The position numbers and the translations under genes are program-made. From Ignavibacteriota bacterium (GTDB lineage: Bacteria > Bacteroidota > Ignavibacteria > Ignavibacteriales > Melioribacteraceae), in NCBI GenBank assembly GCA_002698995.1, contig PAAX01000010.1, forward strand, positions 62,001 through 126,000: DNA of 64,000 bases. The letters run 5' to 3'. Shown piece by piece: positions 1 to 7,956 of this stretch. Below the pieces are notes generated by a model, which had not been told where the DNA came from, did not search any database, and was given only the letters and a program-made list of their open reading frames with translations. Every line of letters starts with the position of its first letter. Position 1 is the stretch's first letter.

Positions 1-211
1 TAATTATAAGTCCGGTTATATTTTTTCTTTACAGGATCAAGCAATGATGGCAGATTATCTAAACAACTATAACTGCAACCTTAACGAACCGAATTCATTT
101 TTATATGATTTGAATAGATATAACAAGCTTAATACTGAAGATGTAAGATTTAATGCAGAAAAATACTTATCTAAAAATTTTGTTGAATTAAGAATAATAC
201 CGAAGAAATAA
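1..211 (+). CDS. M16 family zinc peptidase, C-terminal fragment (runs off window start)
   Basis: An open frame enters the window at base 2 and ends with TAA at 209-211, giving about 69 C-terminal residues. The text (LQDQAMMADYLNN, then a helix-rich stretch ending VELRIIPKK) has the look of the last helices of an insulinase/mitochondrial-processing-peptidase-like (M16) subunit. The next gene, an M16 protein lacking the zinc motif, starts two bases after this stop, so this is probably the catalytic partner; its HXXEH motif would lie outside the window. The family call rests largely on the neighbour and on general resemblance, since the fragment has no catalytic residues. Confidence 0.6.
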   Translation, partial: NYKSGYIFSLQDQAMMADYLNNYNCNLNEPNSFLYDLNRYNKLNTEDVRFNAEKYLSKNFVELRIIPKK

Positions 212-213
212 TT

Positions 214-1554
214 ATGATAAACAGAAGCGAAAAACCGAAAGCTGTAAAAGATATTTATTTTGAACTCCCGGAGATAAAAGAATTCAGATTAAAAAACAAT
301 TTAAGAGTTCTATTTGTTCATAAAAATAATCTTCCAATTCTTCAGCTAAATTTAATTACTGAATCGGGAAGTAAATTCGATCCAACCGGTAAAAAGGGTT
401 TGGCTTATTTAACCGCACAGCTAATTGATGAAGGTGCCGGAAAATATAATGCACTGGAATTGGATGAAGAATTTGATCTTCTTGGAACGGCTTTTAATAC
501 ATCCCTTGATAATGATAATGTTCTGCTGAATCTTTTAACCCTTCAAGAAAATTTTGAAAGATCATTGGAATTACTTTCGTTAATAATTACAGAACCTAAC
601 TTTAGTGATGAAGATTTTATTAGAGAGCATGCAAAACTAATTACTAAATTAATTCAATCCAAAACCCAGCCGGCAGTTCAAGCAAATAAAGCTTTTGACA
701 AAATTATTTATCAGCAGAATCCTTATTCATTCCCTACTTCCGGATTAGAAAATGATGTAAAACTTATTTCAAATGATGATGTCAAATCATTTTATAATAA
801 ATATTATTCGCCTAATAATAGTTGTTTGATTGTGGTTGGAAATATTAATGAAAACGATTTGTTATATAATCTAAATAAACATCTTTCCAATTGGAATTCA
901 ACTTCTAATTTTGATGTGGAAATATCAATTCCACAAAAAGAGAAAACCAAAGTTTACATTGTTGATAAAAAAGATTCACCTCAAACCGAGATTAGAATTG
1001 GGCATTTAAGTACAAAAAGGAAAACTAAAGATTACTACGCAAAAGTAATTATGAATACAATTCTTGGCGGACAGTTTTCAAGTAGAATAAACTTAAATCT
1101 GCGTGAAGATAAAGGCTATACATACGGAGCTCATTCCGGTTTTTCATACAATAAAGTGACAAGTCATTTTATAGTTTCTACAAGTGTTGAAACTAAATTC
1201 ACAAAAAATTCCGTTGACGAAATTCTGAAAGAATTAAAAGCAATTAAAGTTACTATTAGTGACGAAGAAATTGAATTTGCTAAATCTTATTTGACAAAAA
1301 GATTTCCCGCTATGTTTGAGACTTTCAATAATGTCGCCAGAAATCTTTCTACTTTGGTAATTCATGATTTGCCGTTTGAATACTACAACAACTACTTATC
1401 CAATTTATCTTCGGTTACCAGAAAGGAAGTTGAAGAAGCGGCAGCAAATAATATTTTTGAAGATAATTGTGCTATTATTCTTGTTGGGGATGAAAAGTCA
1501 ATTAGAGATCAGTTTAATGATTACGGTTATGAAATAGAATCATTTAAATTGTAG
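214..1554 (+). CDS. M16 family peptidase subunit without zinc-binding motif
   Basis: A 446-residue protein of the M16 (pitrilysin/processing peptidase) family, with two repeated alpha/beta domains. Where active subunits carry HXXEH, this one reads GLAYLTAQLIDEG (about residues 60-72), so the zinc ligands and catalytic Glu are missing. The second half keeps the conserved Arg...Tyr region (RINLNLREDKGYTYG, around residues 295-309) that completes the active site of the partner in heterodimeric M16 enzymes. No signal peptide is evident, although some M16 pairs in this phylum are envelope-associated. It starts with ATG two bases after the stop of the upstream M16 fragment, so the two are probably co-translated subunits of one peptidase. 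The gene ends six bases before a convergent gene. Confidence 0.88.
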   Translation: MINRSEKPKAVKDIYFELPEIKEFRLKNNLRVLFVHKNNLPILQLNLITESGSKFDPTGKKGLAYLTAQLIDEGAGKYNALELDEEFDLLGTAFNTSLDNDNVLLNLLTLQENFERSLELLSLIITEPNFSDEDFIREHAKLITKLIQSKTQPAVQANKAFDKIIYQQNPYSFPTSGLENDVKLISNDDVKSFYNKYYSPNNSCLIVVGNINENDLLYNLNKHLSNWNSTSNFDVEISIPQKEKTKVYIVDKKDSPQTEIRIGHLSTKRKTKDYYAKVIMNTILGGQFSSRINLNLREDKGYTYGAHSGFSYNKVTSHFIVSTSVETKFTKNSVDEILKELKAIKVTISDEEIEFAKSYLTKRFPAMFETFNNVARNLSTLVIHDLPFEYYNNYLSNLSSVTRKEVEEAAANNIFEDNCAIILVGDEKSIRDQFNDYGYEIESFKL

Positions 1555-1560
1555 TTAGTT

Positions 1561-2574
1561 TTATTCCGAAAAAATTAACTCAGATGGATTTACAAGTTTA
1601 TTTCCCTTTTTCTGGAACTGTTTAATCAAAAGTAGTAACTCATCCAATCCAATTGAATTTACCAAAAATATTTTTGTTTTAGTCTTTTGATCTTCACAAT
1701 AGAATTTAAAGAGAGACTTTAAATCATTCCCTTCTTTATTTCTCAGATCAATAAAATTTTCATAACTGTGTAATCTTATTTTTCTTTTAAGCAGTTCATC
1801 CCTAATAAAATTATAAGATGTAGATGAATAGAGTTCCGATGATTTATCAATCATACAAAAAATTGAACTGCTGAAATCACTCACAATAGAAATGATAGAT
1901 GACTTTAATCTTGTTTTAGAGAGGGAGGGATCGAGTTCATACTTTGAATCAGAGACATCATCATTAATTATAAAGTAATTCTCTTTCTTAAATTGATTTA
2001 TCTTCTGAATCAGATCAAGTCCAAAATCGGAAGGAATTAATCCGACAGCAAAATTAAACTGATTTTGAAAAAGCTGATCAATTTCAGCCGAACTTAAATC
2101 GTGAAAGTCATCAATCAAAAAAGCAAATTTGAATTTTTCCCTTGTAATTGATTTATCATAATTTAGATATGCTTGAAACTTCAGATGCTCGTTTGAAGAA
2201 ATTCTAATTGTACTGCTTCCATTATCTTTTCTTTCTTCAGAAATTATATCTACAGGTTGGCCAACAAATTTTGATTCTAATTCTTTTAGAAAAATAGGAA
2301 TGCTTAAATCAGTTGGGACTTTTAGATTATAGACTTTCTTAAGTGAATCATAATTTTTATTATTTATATTCTTTACAGAAATCCAATCATTCTCAAAACC
2401 AAACTCATTCAATGTTTCCGAGAATTTCTCTTCTATCTTTACAATTTGGATTTCATATTTTTTTTCTTCTGCTTCTGCGGTATTAACAAAATCAATAATT
2501 ACATTTGTTATCATCAGAAGAATTGAAAAACCAATGAAGAAATAAATAATTTTTTTCTTAAAGATATCTGTCAT
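1561..2574 (-). CDS. Membrane-anchored divergent polysaccharide deacetylase-like (YibQ-type) protein
   Basis: The start chosen is ATG at 2574 (MTDIFKKK), because the longer frame runs back into the coding sequence of the upstream enoyl-CoA hydratase. That gives 337 residues. An N-terminal transmembrane helix (about residues 8-26, IIYFFIGFSILLMITNVII) is followed by a coiled-coil-like stretch and a C-terminal domain from about residue 145. The segment FAFLIDDFHDLSSAEID then FAVGLIPSD resembles the IDDLG...FAVLPF signature of the divergent polysaccharide deacetylase family (YibQ, PF04748). The His-containing motif that usually follows is replaced by IINDDVSD, so metal binding and catalysis are doubtful. 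It sits last in a tight operon, 16 bases after the hydratase. The function could be envelope-related; the family call is moderate. Confidence 0.55.
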   Translation of the reverse strand: MTDIFKKKIIYFFIGFSILLMITNVIIDFVNTAEAEEKKYEIQIVKIEEKFSETLNEFGFENDWISVKNINNKNYDSLKKVYNLKVPTDLSIPIFLKELESKFVGQPVDIISEERKDNGSSTIRISSNEHLKFQAYLNYDKSITREKFKFAFLIDDFHDLSSAEIDQLFQNQFNFAVGLIPSDFGLDLIQKINQFKKENYFIINDDVSDSKYELDPSLSKTRLKSSIISIVSDFSSSIFCMIDKSSELYSSTSYNFIRDELLKRKIRLHSYENFIDLRNKEGNDLKSLFKFYCEDQKTKTKIFLVNSIGLDELLLLIKQFQKKGNKLVNPSELIFSE

Positions 2575-2590
2575 TTTCTGAAGTACTAAT

Positions 2591-3373
2591 TTATTTACCG
2601 GTAAAGTTTGGTTTACGTTTTTCCAGGAATGCAGAAGTGCCTTCTTTGAAATCATTAGTACCGCAGCATAATCCAAAAAGAGAAGCTTCATAAGAAAGAC
2701 CATCTTTCTCTGAAAGTTCATCCGAAGCTGTAATTCCCTTTACAGACATTTGAACTGCAAATCCTCCTTTTGAATTTATTTTATCAGCAATTTCTTTTGC
2801 TTTCGTTAGTAACTCATTTTGAGTATAAACATGATTTACTAGTTTTATTCTATATGCTTCAGAAGAATCTATCATATCACCGGTTAAAATCAGCTCGGTG
2901 GCTAATCCGATTCCAACTATTCTTGATAATCTTTGTGTACCGCCGTAACCGGGTAAAATTCCTAAGTTAACTTCCGGTTGACCAAATTTTGCATTTTCGG
3001 AAGCAACTCTAAAATGACAAGCCATTGCAAGCTCGCAGCCTCCTCCAAGTGCAAATCCGTTTACTGCTGCAATTACTGGTTTGCCAAGATTTTCAATTTT
3101 GTTAAAAACTGATTGACCAAATTCGGCAAATTCAATTCCTGTTATTGCATTTAGTTGATTAAGTTCATTTATATCAGCACCGGCAACAAAAGCTTTTTCT
3201 CCGGCTCCGGTTAGAATTACAACTCCCACTTCATCATTAAATTTTAATTTAGAAAATAAGTCGTCAAGTTCTTCTAAAGTTTTTTTATTCAATGCATTTA
3301 GTTTATCGGGGCGGTTAATTGTTACAACTGCAGTTCTGTTATTTATTTCTATTAATAAATTATTATAGTTCAT
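2591..3373 (-). CDS. Enoyl-CoA hydratase/isomerase (crotonase family)
   Basis: A 260-residue crotonase-fold protein of usual length for a stand-alone enoyl-CoA hydratase. The oxyanion-hole segment AGADI (residues 64-68) and the second one GGGCE (110-114) are present. The two catalytic glutamates expected of a true hydratase are E114 (in GGGCELAMA) and E134 (in GQPEVNLG), 20 residues apart as in the rat mitochondrial enzyme. It should hydrate trans-2-enoyl-CoA, for example crotonyl-CoA, in the cytosol. The preferred chain length cannot be read from sequence. The start codon follows an AGGA ribosome site (GGAGGAAAA before ATG). It lies in a minus-strand operon 9 bases after a barrel protein; a co-transcribed SDR reductase upstream may relate to fatty acid metabolism. 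Confidence 0.92.
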   Translation of the reverse strand: MNYNNLLIEINNRTAVVTINRPDKLNALNKKTLEELDDLFSKLKFNDEVGVVILTGAGEKAFVAGADINELNQLNAITGIEFAEFGQSVFNKIENLGKPVIAAVNGFALGGGCELAMACHFRVASENAKFGQPEVNLGILPGYGGTQRLSRIVGIGLATELILTGDMIDSSEAYRIKLVNHVYTQNELLTKAKEIADKINSKGGFAVQMSVKGITASDELSEKDGLSYEASLFGLCCGTNDFKEGTSAFLEKRKPNFTGK

Positions 3374-3382
3374 TTTTCCTCC

Positions 3383-3970
3383 TTAAAAAATCACGTAGAT
3401 TGGAATTCTAATCTTAAGATCAAACGAAACATATTGATTATTATGGAGATAGTGATAATTCATCATAACATCCATTAAAAACATTGAAACACCAATACCG
3501 CCATGAAAACCGGTCTTTGTAACTTCTTCAACAAAATTTCTTTTATTTCTATCAAGTTTGAATTGATGATATTTTTCAAAAAGTGCAAATGTTAAGCCAC
3601 CTTCAATAACCGGCATCAACAATACAACATTTTCAATTAAAGGGGGAAGATAAAATCTGATTCCGGGACTTATAGACAATGAATTACTAGAAAAGCTGGA
3701 GTAGTCAGATTTTTTATAAAAATCTTGTCTTCCCGGAAAATGTTGAAACTCAGAAGAAACATACAAAAATACCGGCAAGTAGTTATTGTCCGTATAAGAA
3801 AAAGTCAAATTAAATCCAACTCCGATATTTTGATTTTCCGAAAAATCACCTACCGGAATTCGTGGACCAACACCAAAGGACATAAATAATCCTCTTGCTT
3901 CACCAAACTGCGGAAACTGTGCAGAAATTATAGATACAAATAATAGGAATGTAAAAAGATGCTTATTCAT
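3383..3970 (-). CDS. Outer-membrane beta-barrel protein
   Basis: A 195-residue protein with a clear signal peptide (MNKHLFTFLLFVSIISAQ, cleavage near residue 18). It has alternating hydrophobic/polar strands typical of a small outer-membrane barrel: GLFMSFGVGPRIPVGDF, a glycine-rich strand, then LKIRIPIYVIF at the C-terminus ending in Phe. The opening GVGPRIPVGDFSE recalls the PorT/OmpA-like barrel families of Bacteroidota, but no specific family can be assigned. It overlaps the DUF2231 gene by 8 bases, so the two are translationally coupled. The function is unknown. Confidence 0.7.
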   Translation of the reverse strand: MNKHLFTFLLFVSIISAQFPQFGEARGLFMSFGVGPRIPVGDFSENQNIGVGFNLTFSYTDNNYLPVFLYVSSEFQHFPGRQDFYKKSDYSSFSSNSLSISPGIRFYLPPLIENVVLLMPVIEGGLTFALFEKYHQFKLDRNKRNFVEEVTKTGFHGGIGVSMFLMDVMMNYHYLHNNQYVSFDLKIRIPIYVIF

Positions 3971-4439
3971 TTAAGTATTTTTCCTTAAATAATTCGGTAC
4001 CAACACCATGCCTATAAACTAATTCTCCACCGTATTCACCGGCTTCAAAAATCAAATATCCTCCAATTGCGGCTAACAATAAAAGAATAACTTGAGTTTT
4101 TTTCGTCATTTTCTTTTTCAGTAAAATATAAGTCCGAAATACGGCAATAGCAGCAAATAACCATAAAACTAATGTACCGTATTCTTCATGTTCTTCCAAT
4201 ACTTCTTTGACATGAGCTGCTTTATTTTCAATAATCTCTATTACAGATTTCTCGGCTTGATTTCCAGTTAGTACTGTTCCAATTGTTAAAAATATTCCGA
4301 GTATAAGAATTAGATGAACCGTTTTATTTAACCATTCTTTAGAATAAAAGAAATAAAAATATTCCAATAAAATGTAGATAGAAAACAAGGCAATACTAAA
4401 ATGAACAAACTTTGGATGAAGATTTGCAAAAAATTCCAT
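3963..4439 (-). CDS. DUF2231 family membrane protein
   Basis: A 158-residue integral membrane protein with four predicted helices (about residues 12-30, 40-58, 87-105, 115-133). The opening LHPKFVHFSIALF is the characteristic start of DUF2231 (PF09990), where the His following LHP is conserved. A charged segment (AAHVKEVLEEHEEYG, residues 74-88) sits between helices 2 and 3 and contains conserved His/Glu residues of the family. The molecular function of DUF2231 is not established; members often sit with cytochrome or redox membrane genes. It overlaps the SRPBCC gene by one base upstream and the barrel gene by 8 bases downstream, so it belongs to the same operon. Confidence 0.82.
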   Translation of the reverse strand: MEFFANLHPKFVHFSIALFSIYILLEYFYFFYSKEWLNKTVHLILILGIFLTIGTVLTGNQAEKSVIEIIENKAAHVKEVLEEHEEYGTLVLWLFAAIAVFRTYILLKKKMTKKTQVILLLLAAIGGYLIFEAGEYGGELVYRHGVGTELFKEKYLNE

Positions 4440-4906
4440 TACAAATTTACCTCAAAAATTTTCTTTGTCATTTTATGTCTGAAGTTGAACATTGAATTTA
4501 ACTGTAATTTAATTAATGAATTAAGCAATCGTCCAATTATTCCGAATGGTGGAATATATTCAACTTTATCGGTCATTTTAACTTTCTGATCAACGAATTC
4601 AAATATATGATAATGATGCCAATAATTAAATAATCCCTTTACTTGATAATCCGAAATCAAATGAGGGAATTCATAATTTTTTATTTTTATCTGCCAATCT
4701 TTATGAATGAAAAACTTACTTAACCTAATTGTAATTTCAGAATTTAACTTTAATGGTTTATCGGACATAAAAATAATCTCGGCTTTAATTCCCGGAGGAG
4801 AAATCTTAGGAAGGTTATTAGTATCGCAATGAAAATTGAATAATTCCTCAATTTCACAATCAATAAGAATTGACTTTTCAAAAAGATACTTTTCAGTTAA
4901 CTGCAA
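4439..4906 (-). CDS. SRPBCC-fold ligand-binding protein
   Basis: A 155-residue soluble protein. Its pattern (YLFEKSILIDCEIEELFNFHCDTNNLPKI near the N-terminus, then GLFNYWHHYHIFEFVDQKVKMTDKVEYIPPFG) matches the SRPBCC/START-like superfamily: an N-terminal strand, a helix with F..H.D...L..I.P, and a long C-terminal helix. Such proteins bind hydrophobic ligands or act as cyclases/dehydratases; no catalytic residues can be named here. It overlaps the SDR reductase by 10 bases and the DUF2231 gene by one. In many genomes SRPBCC proteins of this type neighbour SDR or epimerase genes, so action on a common substrate is possible but is inference. Confidence 0.75.
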   Translation of the reverse strand: MQLTEKYLFEKSILIDCEIEELFNFHCDTNNLPKISPPGIKAEIIFMSDKPLKLNSEITIRLSKFFIHKDWQIKIKNYEFPHLISDYQVKGLFNYWHHYHIFEFVDQKVKMTDKVEYIPPFGIIGRLLNSLIKLQLNSMFNFRHKMTKKIFEVNL

Positions 4907-5652
4907 AGTACACTTCCGCCGTTTACATTAAGAATTTCACCATTGATATGTTTTGCAAGATCACTTGCCAAAAATAAACATGGACCAGCAATATCTTCAG
5001 CATCGGCAATTCTTTTTAGTGGAATTTTTTGAATTTCATTCTTCTCATAATCCTTATCATCAAAAACCGTTTTGGTCATTTCTGAATAAACCCAGCCGGG
5101 AGCGACTGAATTTGTAGTAATATTATATTCACCTAATTCTGCTGCAAGTGACTTTGTAAATGAAATCATTCCCCCTTTTGATGCGGCATAATTTGAATAA
5201 TTAGCTTCTCCTCTTTGTCCCGCCGTTGATGAAATATTAATTATCCTTCCAAATTTATTCTTCTTCATTATAGGAACAACTTCTTTTGCAACTAAAAACA
5301 TACTTGTAAGATTTGTTTCAATAGTTCTATTCCAATTCTCTAATGAAGTGTCATCAATTGGACCCGGTTCCCAAATACCGGCATTGTTAATAAGAATATC
5401 AATTTTACCAAAGTCTTCCAAAACATTTTCAATTAGTTGTTCAACTTCCTTTTCATTTGCAACATTTGCATTATAGGCTTTTATTTTTCCTTTACCGTTA
5501 AGTAATTCTTCAAGTTGTTCGGATTCTTTCTTACCGGAATAATAAGTAAATGCAACATCTGCATTCGCTCTGTAAAAAAGTTTAACGCATGCTTTACCAA
5601 TTCCTTTTGAACCTCCGGTTATTAAAACTACTTTTCCATTTAGATTGATCAT
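4897..5652 (-). CDS. SDR family oxidoreductase, FabG-like 3-oxoacyl-ACP reductase
   Basis: A 251-residue classical short-chain dehydrogenase/reductase with every signature intact. The cofactor motif is TGGSKGIG (residues 12-19), NNAG is at 89-92, N114 is present, and the catalytic triad is S142, Y155 and K159 (YSNYAASKGG). The basic/hydrophobic surroundings after the first strand do not decide NADPH versus NADH. Length and overall text are those of FabG-like reductases, which reduce 3-oxoacyl-ACP or related ketones; many paralogues act on other substrates. The gene follows truA with no intervening base and overlaps the next gene by 10 bases. The exact substrate is not assignable. Confidence 0.9.
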   Translation of the reverse strand: MINLNGKVVLITGGSKGIGKACVKLFYRANADVAFTYYSGKKESEQLEELLNGKGKIKAYNANVANEKEVEQLIENVLEDFGKIDILINNAGIWEPGPIDDTSLENWNRTIETNLTSMFLVAKEVVPIMKKNKFGRIINISSTAGQRGEANYSNYAASKGGMISFTKSLAAELGEYNITTNSVAPGWVYSEMTKTVFDDKDYEKNEIQKIPLKRIADAEDIAGPCLFLASDLAKHINGEILNVNGGSVLCS

Positions 5653-6387
5653 TTAATACCTCACTTTATAAAGAAACAATCCCCTTGCCGGAACAGCTTC
5701 ACCGGCAGTTTCTCTATCTTTATTTTCAATTATATTTTTTATTAATTCTTCATCATAATTATTTTTTGCTGCTAATAGTACTGTTCCAATAAGTGTTCTA
5801 ACCATACCATGTAAAAACCTGTTTGCTTCAACATAAATAAATATTTTGTCTCCGAATTTTTTCCATCTGAATTCCTTCAAATCACAAATTTTATTTTCTA
5901 CATCGGAGTTCTTTCTACAAAACGAAGTAAAATCTTTTTTCCCGATAAAGATTTTTGACAGTAGATTAATTTTACTTAGATCATAATTTTTGAACCAATT
6001 TATTTCCCATGAATATTTATAATAAAACGGGTTTTTACTAGTTGTAATTATGTAAATGTAACTTCTGCTTACTGCATCAAATCTTGAGTTAAAATTTTTG
6101 TGCACTGATTCAATATCTAGAATGGAAATATCATGTGGAATAACAGAATTGAGCGAGTGCAGAAATTTCCCTTTGTCAATTACTTTACTTAAATGAAAAT
6201 TTGCTGTCTGACCAATAGCATGTACACCTGAATCTGTTCTTCCTGATCCTAAAAGATTAACTTCTTCACCTGTAATCTGTTCAATTCCAGTTTTAATTTT
6301 CTCTTGAACGGAAATACTGTTCTGCTGAATTTGCCAGCCTGAATAATTTGTACCGTCGTATGCTATTTTAATTTTATAATTGAACAT
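5653..6387 (-). CDS. truA: tRNA pseudouridine(38-40) synthase TruA
   Basis: A 244-residue protein matching TruA in length and motifs. The N-terminal IAYDGTNYSGWQIQ is followed by GSGRTDSGVHA with the catalytic Asp at residue 52, and the C-terminal part carries FLHGMVRTLIGT and AVPARGLFLYKVRY. It isomerises uridines 38-40 in the anticodon arm of many tRNAs. It is the first gene of a minus-strand operon that runs to about 1561, with a 68-base gap separating it from the upstream DUF58 gene; a promoter in that gap is likely but no clear consensus is visible. Confidence 0.97.
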   Translation of the reverse strand: MFNYKIKIAYDGTNYSGWQIQQNSISVQEKIKTGIEQITGEEVNLLGSGRTDSGVHAIGQTANFHLSKVIDKGKFLHSLNSVIPHDISILDIESVHKNFNSRFDAVSRSYIYIITTSKNPFYYKYSWEINWFKNYDLSKINLLSKIFIGKKDFTSFCRKNSDVENKICDLKEFRWKKFGDKIFIYVEANRFLHGMVRTLIGTVLLAAKNNYDEELIKNIIENKDRETAGEAVPARGLFLYKVRY

Positions 6388-6455
6388 CTAACAAAATTAC
6401 TAAAATTAAAATTCGGTTAAAATGCCGGTTAAAAATATTTTATAGAAGAAATGAT

Positions 6456-7364
6456 TTAGTGAAGTTTTACACGTTTCTTAAAGTAACTTAAAAGTGCAGT
6501 ATCAAAATTTTGAGATGTGTCAATTAGATTGTACTCAATTCCGTTATTCAAACATTCTGAACTAAGTTTTTGCAGATACTCTGAAAAAGTTTTTTGGTAC
6601 TCTTTCTGGATTTGTACCGATTGAGTTGTTAATTCTTCACCGGTTTCCAAATCAACAAAAATTGCATCTTTGTTAAATGCAAAATTTCTTTCAACCGGAT
6701 CGAGAATTTGAAAAACAATTACTTCATTTTTTTTGTATCTAAATCTCTTTACTGAATTGAGAACCATTTCCAGATCATCAAAAAAATCGGAAATAATAAT
6801 TACTAATCCTCTTTTTTTTATTCTTTCTGAAACAACATCCAAACATTTTGACGTGTTAGTTTTATGAATCGATTCAATATCATTTAATGAGGAGAGAATT
6901 CGATTTAAATAAATTCTTGATGCTTTAGGCTGAAGTTCATTTTCTATTTTATCATCAAACAAAGTTAAGCCAACAGCATCCTGCTGTTTAATCATTAAGT
7001 ACGAAAGTGAAGCAGCCAGTATCTTCCCATATTCAAGTTTGGAAAGCTTTCCTTCATTTTTATAAATCATTGATTTGCTGGTATCTAAAATAATATTGCA
7101 GATAAGATTGGTTTCTTCTTCATATCTTTTAGTGAAGAATTTTTCTTTTCTACCGTACACTTTCCAATCAATATTCTTAATAGAATCACCTTGAAAATAA
7201 GGGCGATGTTCGCTGAATTCAACGCTGAATCCATGATACGGACTTTTATGATAACCGACCATAAAGCCTTCAACAACTGTTCTGGCTTTTAGTTCGAGCG
7301 AATTTAGTTTTGAAATAACCGAAGGATCTAAATACTTTCTATAATCTTGACCTTGTGCCTGCAC
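6456..7364 (-). CDS. DUF58 domain-containing protein (VWA-like)
   Basis: A 302-residue protein with the DUF58 core: RAYFQGDS-like text HRPYFQGDSIKNIDWKVYGR (about residues 53-72), followed by a von Willebrand A-like fold beginning IILDTSKSM (DxSxS metal site, about residues 91-99). No transmembrane helix is seen, so this is the soluble short form. DUF58 proteins are usually encoded beside a MoxR AAA+ ATPase and VWA-domain membrane proteins and are thought to take part in assembly or chaperoning. No MoxR gene is adjacent here; it may be elsewhere. The start is GTG, sharing one base with the stop of the upstream TPR lipoprotein gene, so the two are coupled. Confidence 0.87.
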   Translation of the reverse strand: MQAQGQDYRKYLDPSVISKLNSLELKARTVVEGFMVGYHKSPYHGFSVEFSEHRPYFQGDSIKNIDWKVYGRKEKFFTKRYEEETNLICNIILDTSKSMIYKNEGKLSKLEYGKILAASLSYLMIKQQDAVGLTLFDDKIENELQPKASRIYLNRILSSLNDIESIHKTNTSKCLDVVSERIKKRGLVIIISDFFDDLEMVLNSVKRFRYKKNEVIVFQILDPVERNFAFNKDAIFVDLETGEELTTQSVQIQKEYQKTFSEYLQKLSSECLNNGIEYNLIDTSQNFDTALLSYFKKRVKLH

Positions 7365-7876
7365 TAATTTTCAGTCGCAATTTTTTTCTTTAAAATTTCT
7401 TCCGGAGGAATTCCAAGGTTTTCTAATTCAATTTTTGCTGATTCAGCAAGCTGGTTATCCGGATATTTTTCAATAAATAGTTTGTAACTCGCTTCGGCTC
7501 TTTTGAAATCTTTAATTTCATTAGCAAGCACAAAGGAAGCCATAAACAATGCTTCTGGAGCTTTTACATGTTGAGGGAAATCAGTTTGAAGCAAATTGTA
7601 ATATTCAACAGCTTTTTCAAATGCTTCATTGTCAGTCAATGCAGTATCAATTTTTCCATGATACAATTTGCCGGTTTCAAAAATCGCTTCTGCTGTATAC
7701 TGGCCATCCGGATACTCATTTAATAATTCTCTAAAATTTACCAAAGCCTCATAATACATTTGATTTTCAAGAGATTTTTTTGCCGTGTTATAAAGTTCAG
7801 TCTCATCTTTTTTTGCTGAACAAGCTGCAATAAAAATAACCGAAATTACCAACATAAATAAAAAACTGTTTTTCAT
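7364..7876 (-). CDS. TPR-containing lipoprotein (BamD/YbgF-like)
   Basis: A 170-residue lipoprotein with a lipobox ending IAAC at Cys19, followed by tetratricopeptide-type helices. There are at least three repeats of the YxxAxxxFxxLLxxYPdg type (AVNFRELLNEYPDGQYTAEA-like, AVEYYNLLQTDFPQHVKAPEA-like, AEASYKLFIEKYPDNQLAESA-like). The pattern is that of BamD/YbgF/outer-membrane assembly lipoproteins, but it is shorter than BamD (about 240 residues), so a scaffold role in the envelope is as far as the sequence goes. It shares one base with the downstream DUF58 gene. An ATG start sits behind a GGGTAGTAA region. Confidence 0.8.
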   Translation of the reverse strand: MKNSFLFMLVISVIFIAACSAKKDETELYNTAKKSLENQMYYEALVNFRELLNEYPDGQYTAEAIFETGKLYHGKIDTALTDNEAFEKAVEYYNLLQTDFPQHVKAPEALFMASFVLANEIKDFKRAEASYKLFIEKYPDNQLAESAKIELENLGIPPEEILKKKIATEN

Positions 7877-7956
7877 TTACTACCCTGAGATTTAATCAAT
7901 GAATCAAAATTGAATTGAAAATATAGCATTAACAATTTTCTATAACAAACTACTTT

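Noticed and set aside
2575-2721. N-terminal extension of the deacetylase-like gene (start at 2721)
   Set aside because: It lies in the coding sequence of the enoyl-CoA hydratase on the same strand in another frame and gives an implausible leader; the ATG at 2574 is followed at once by a normal membrane anchor.
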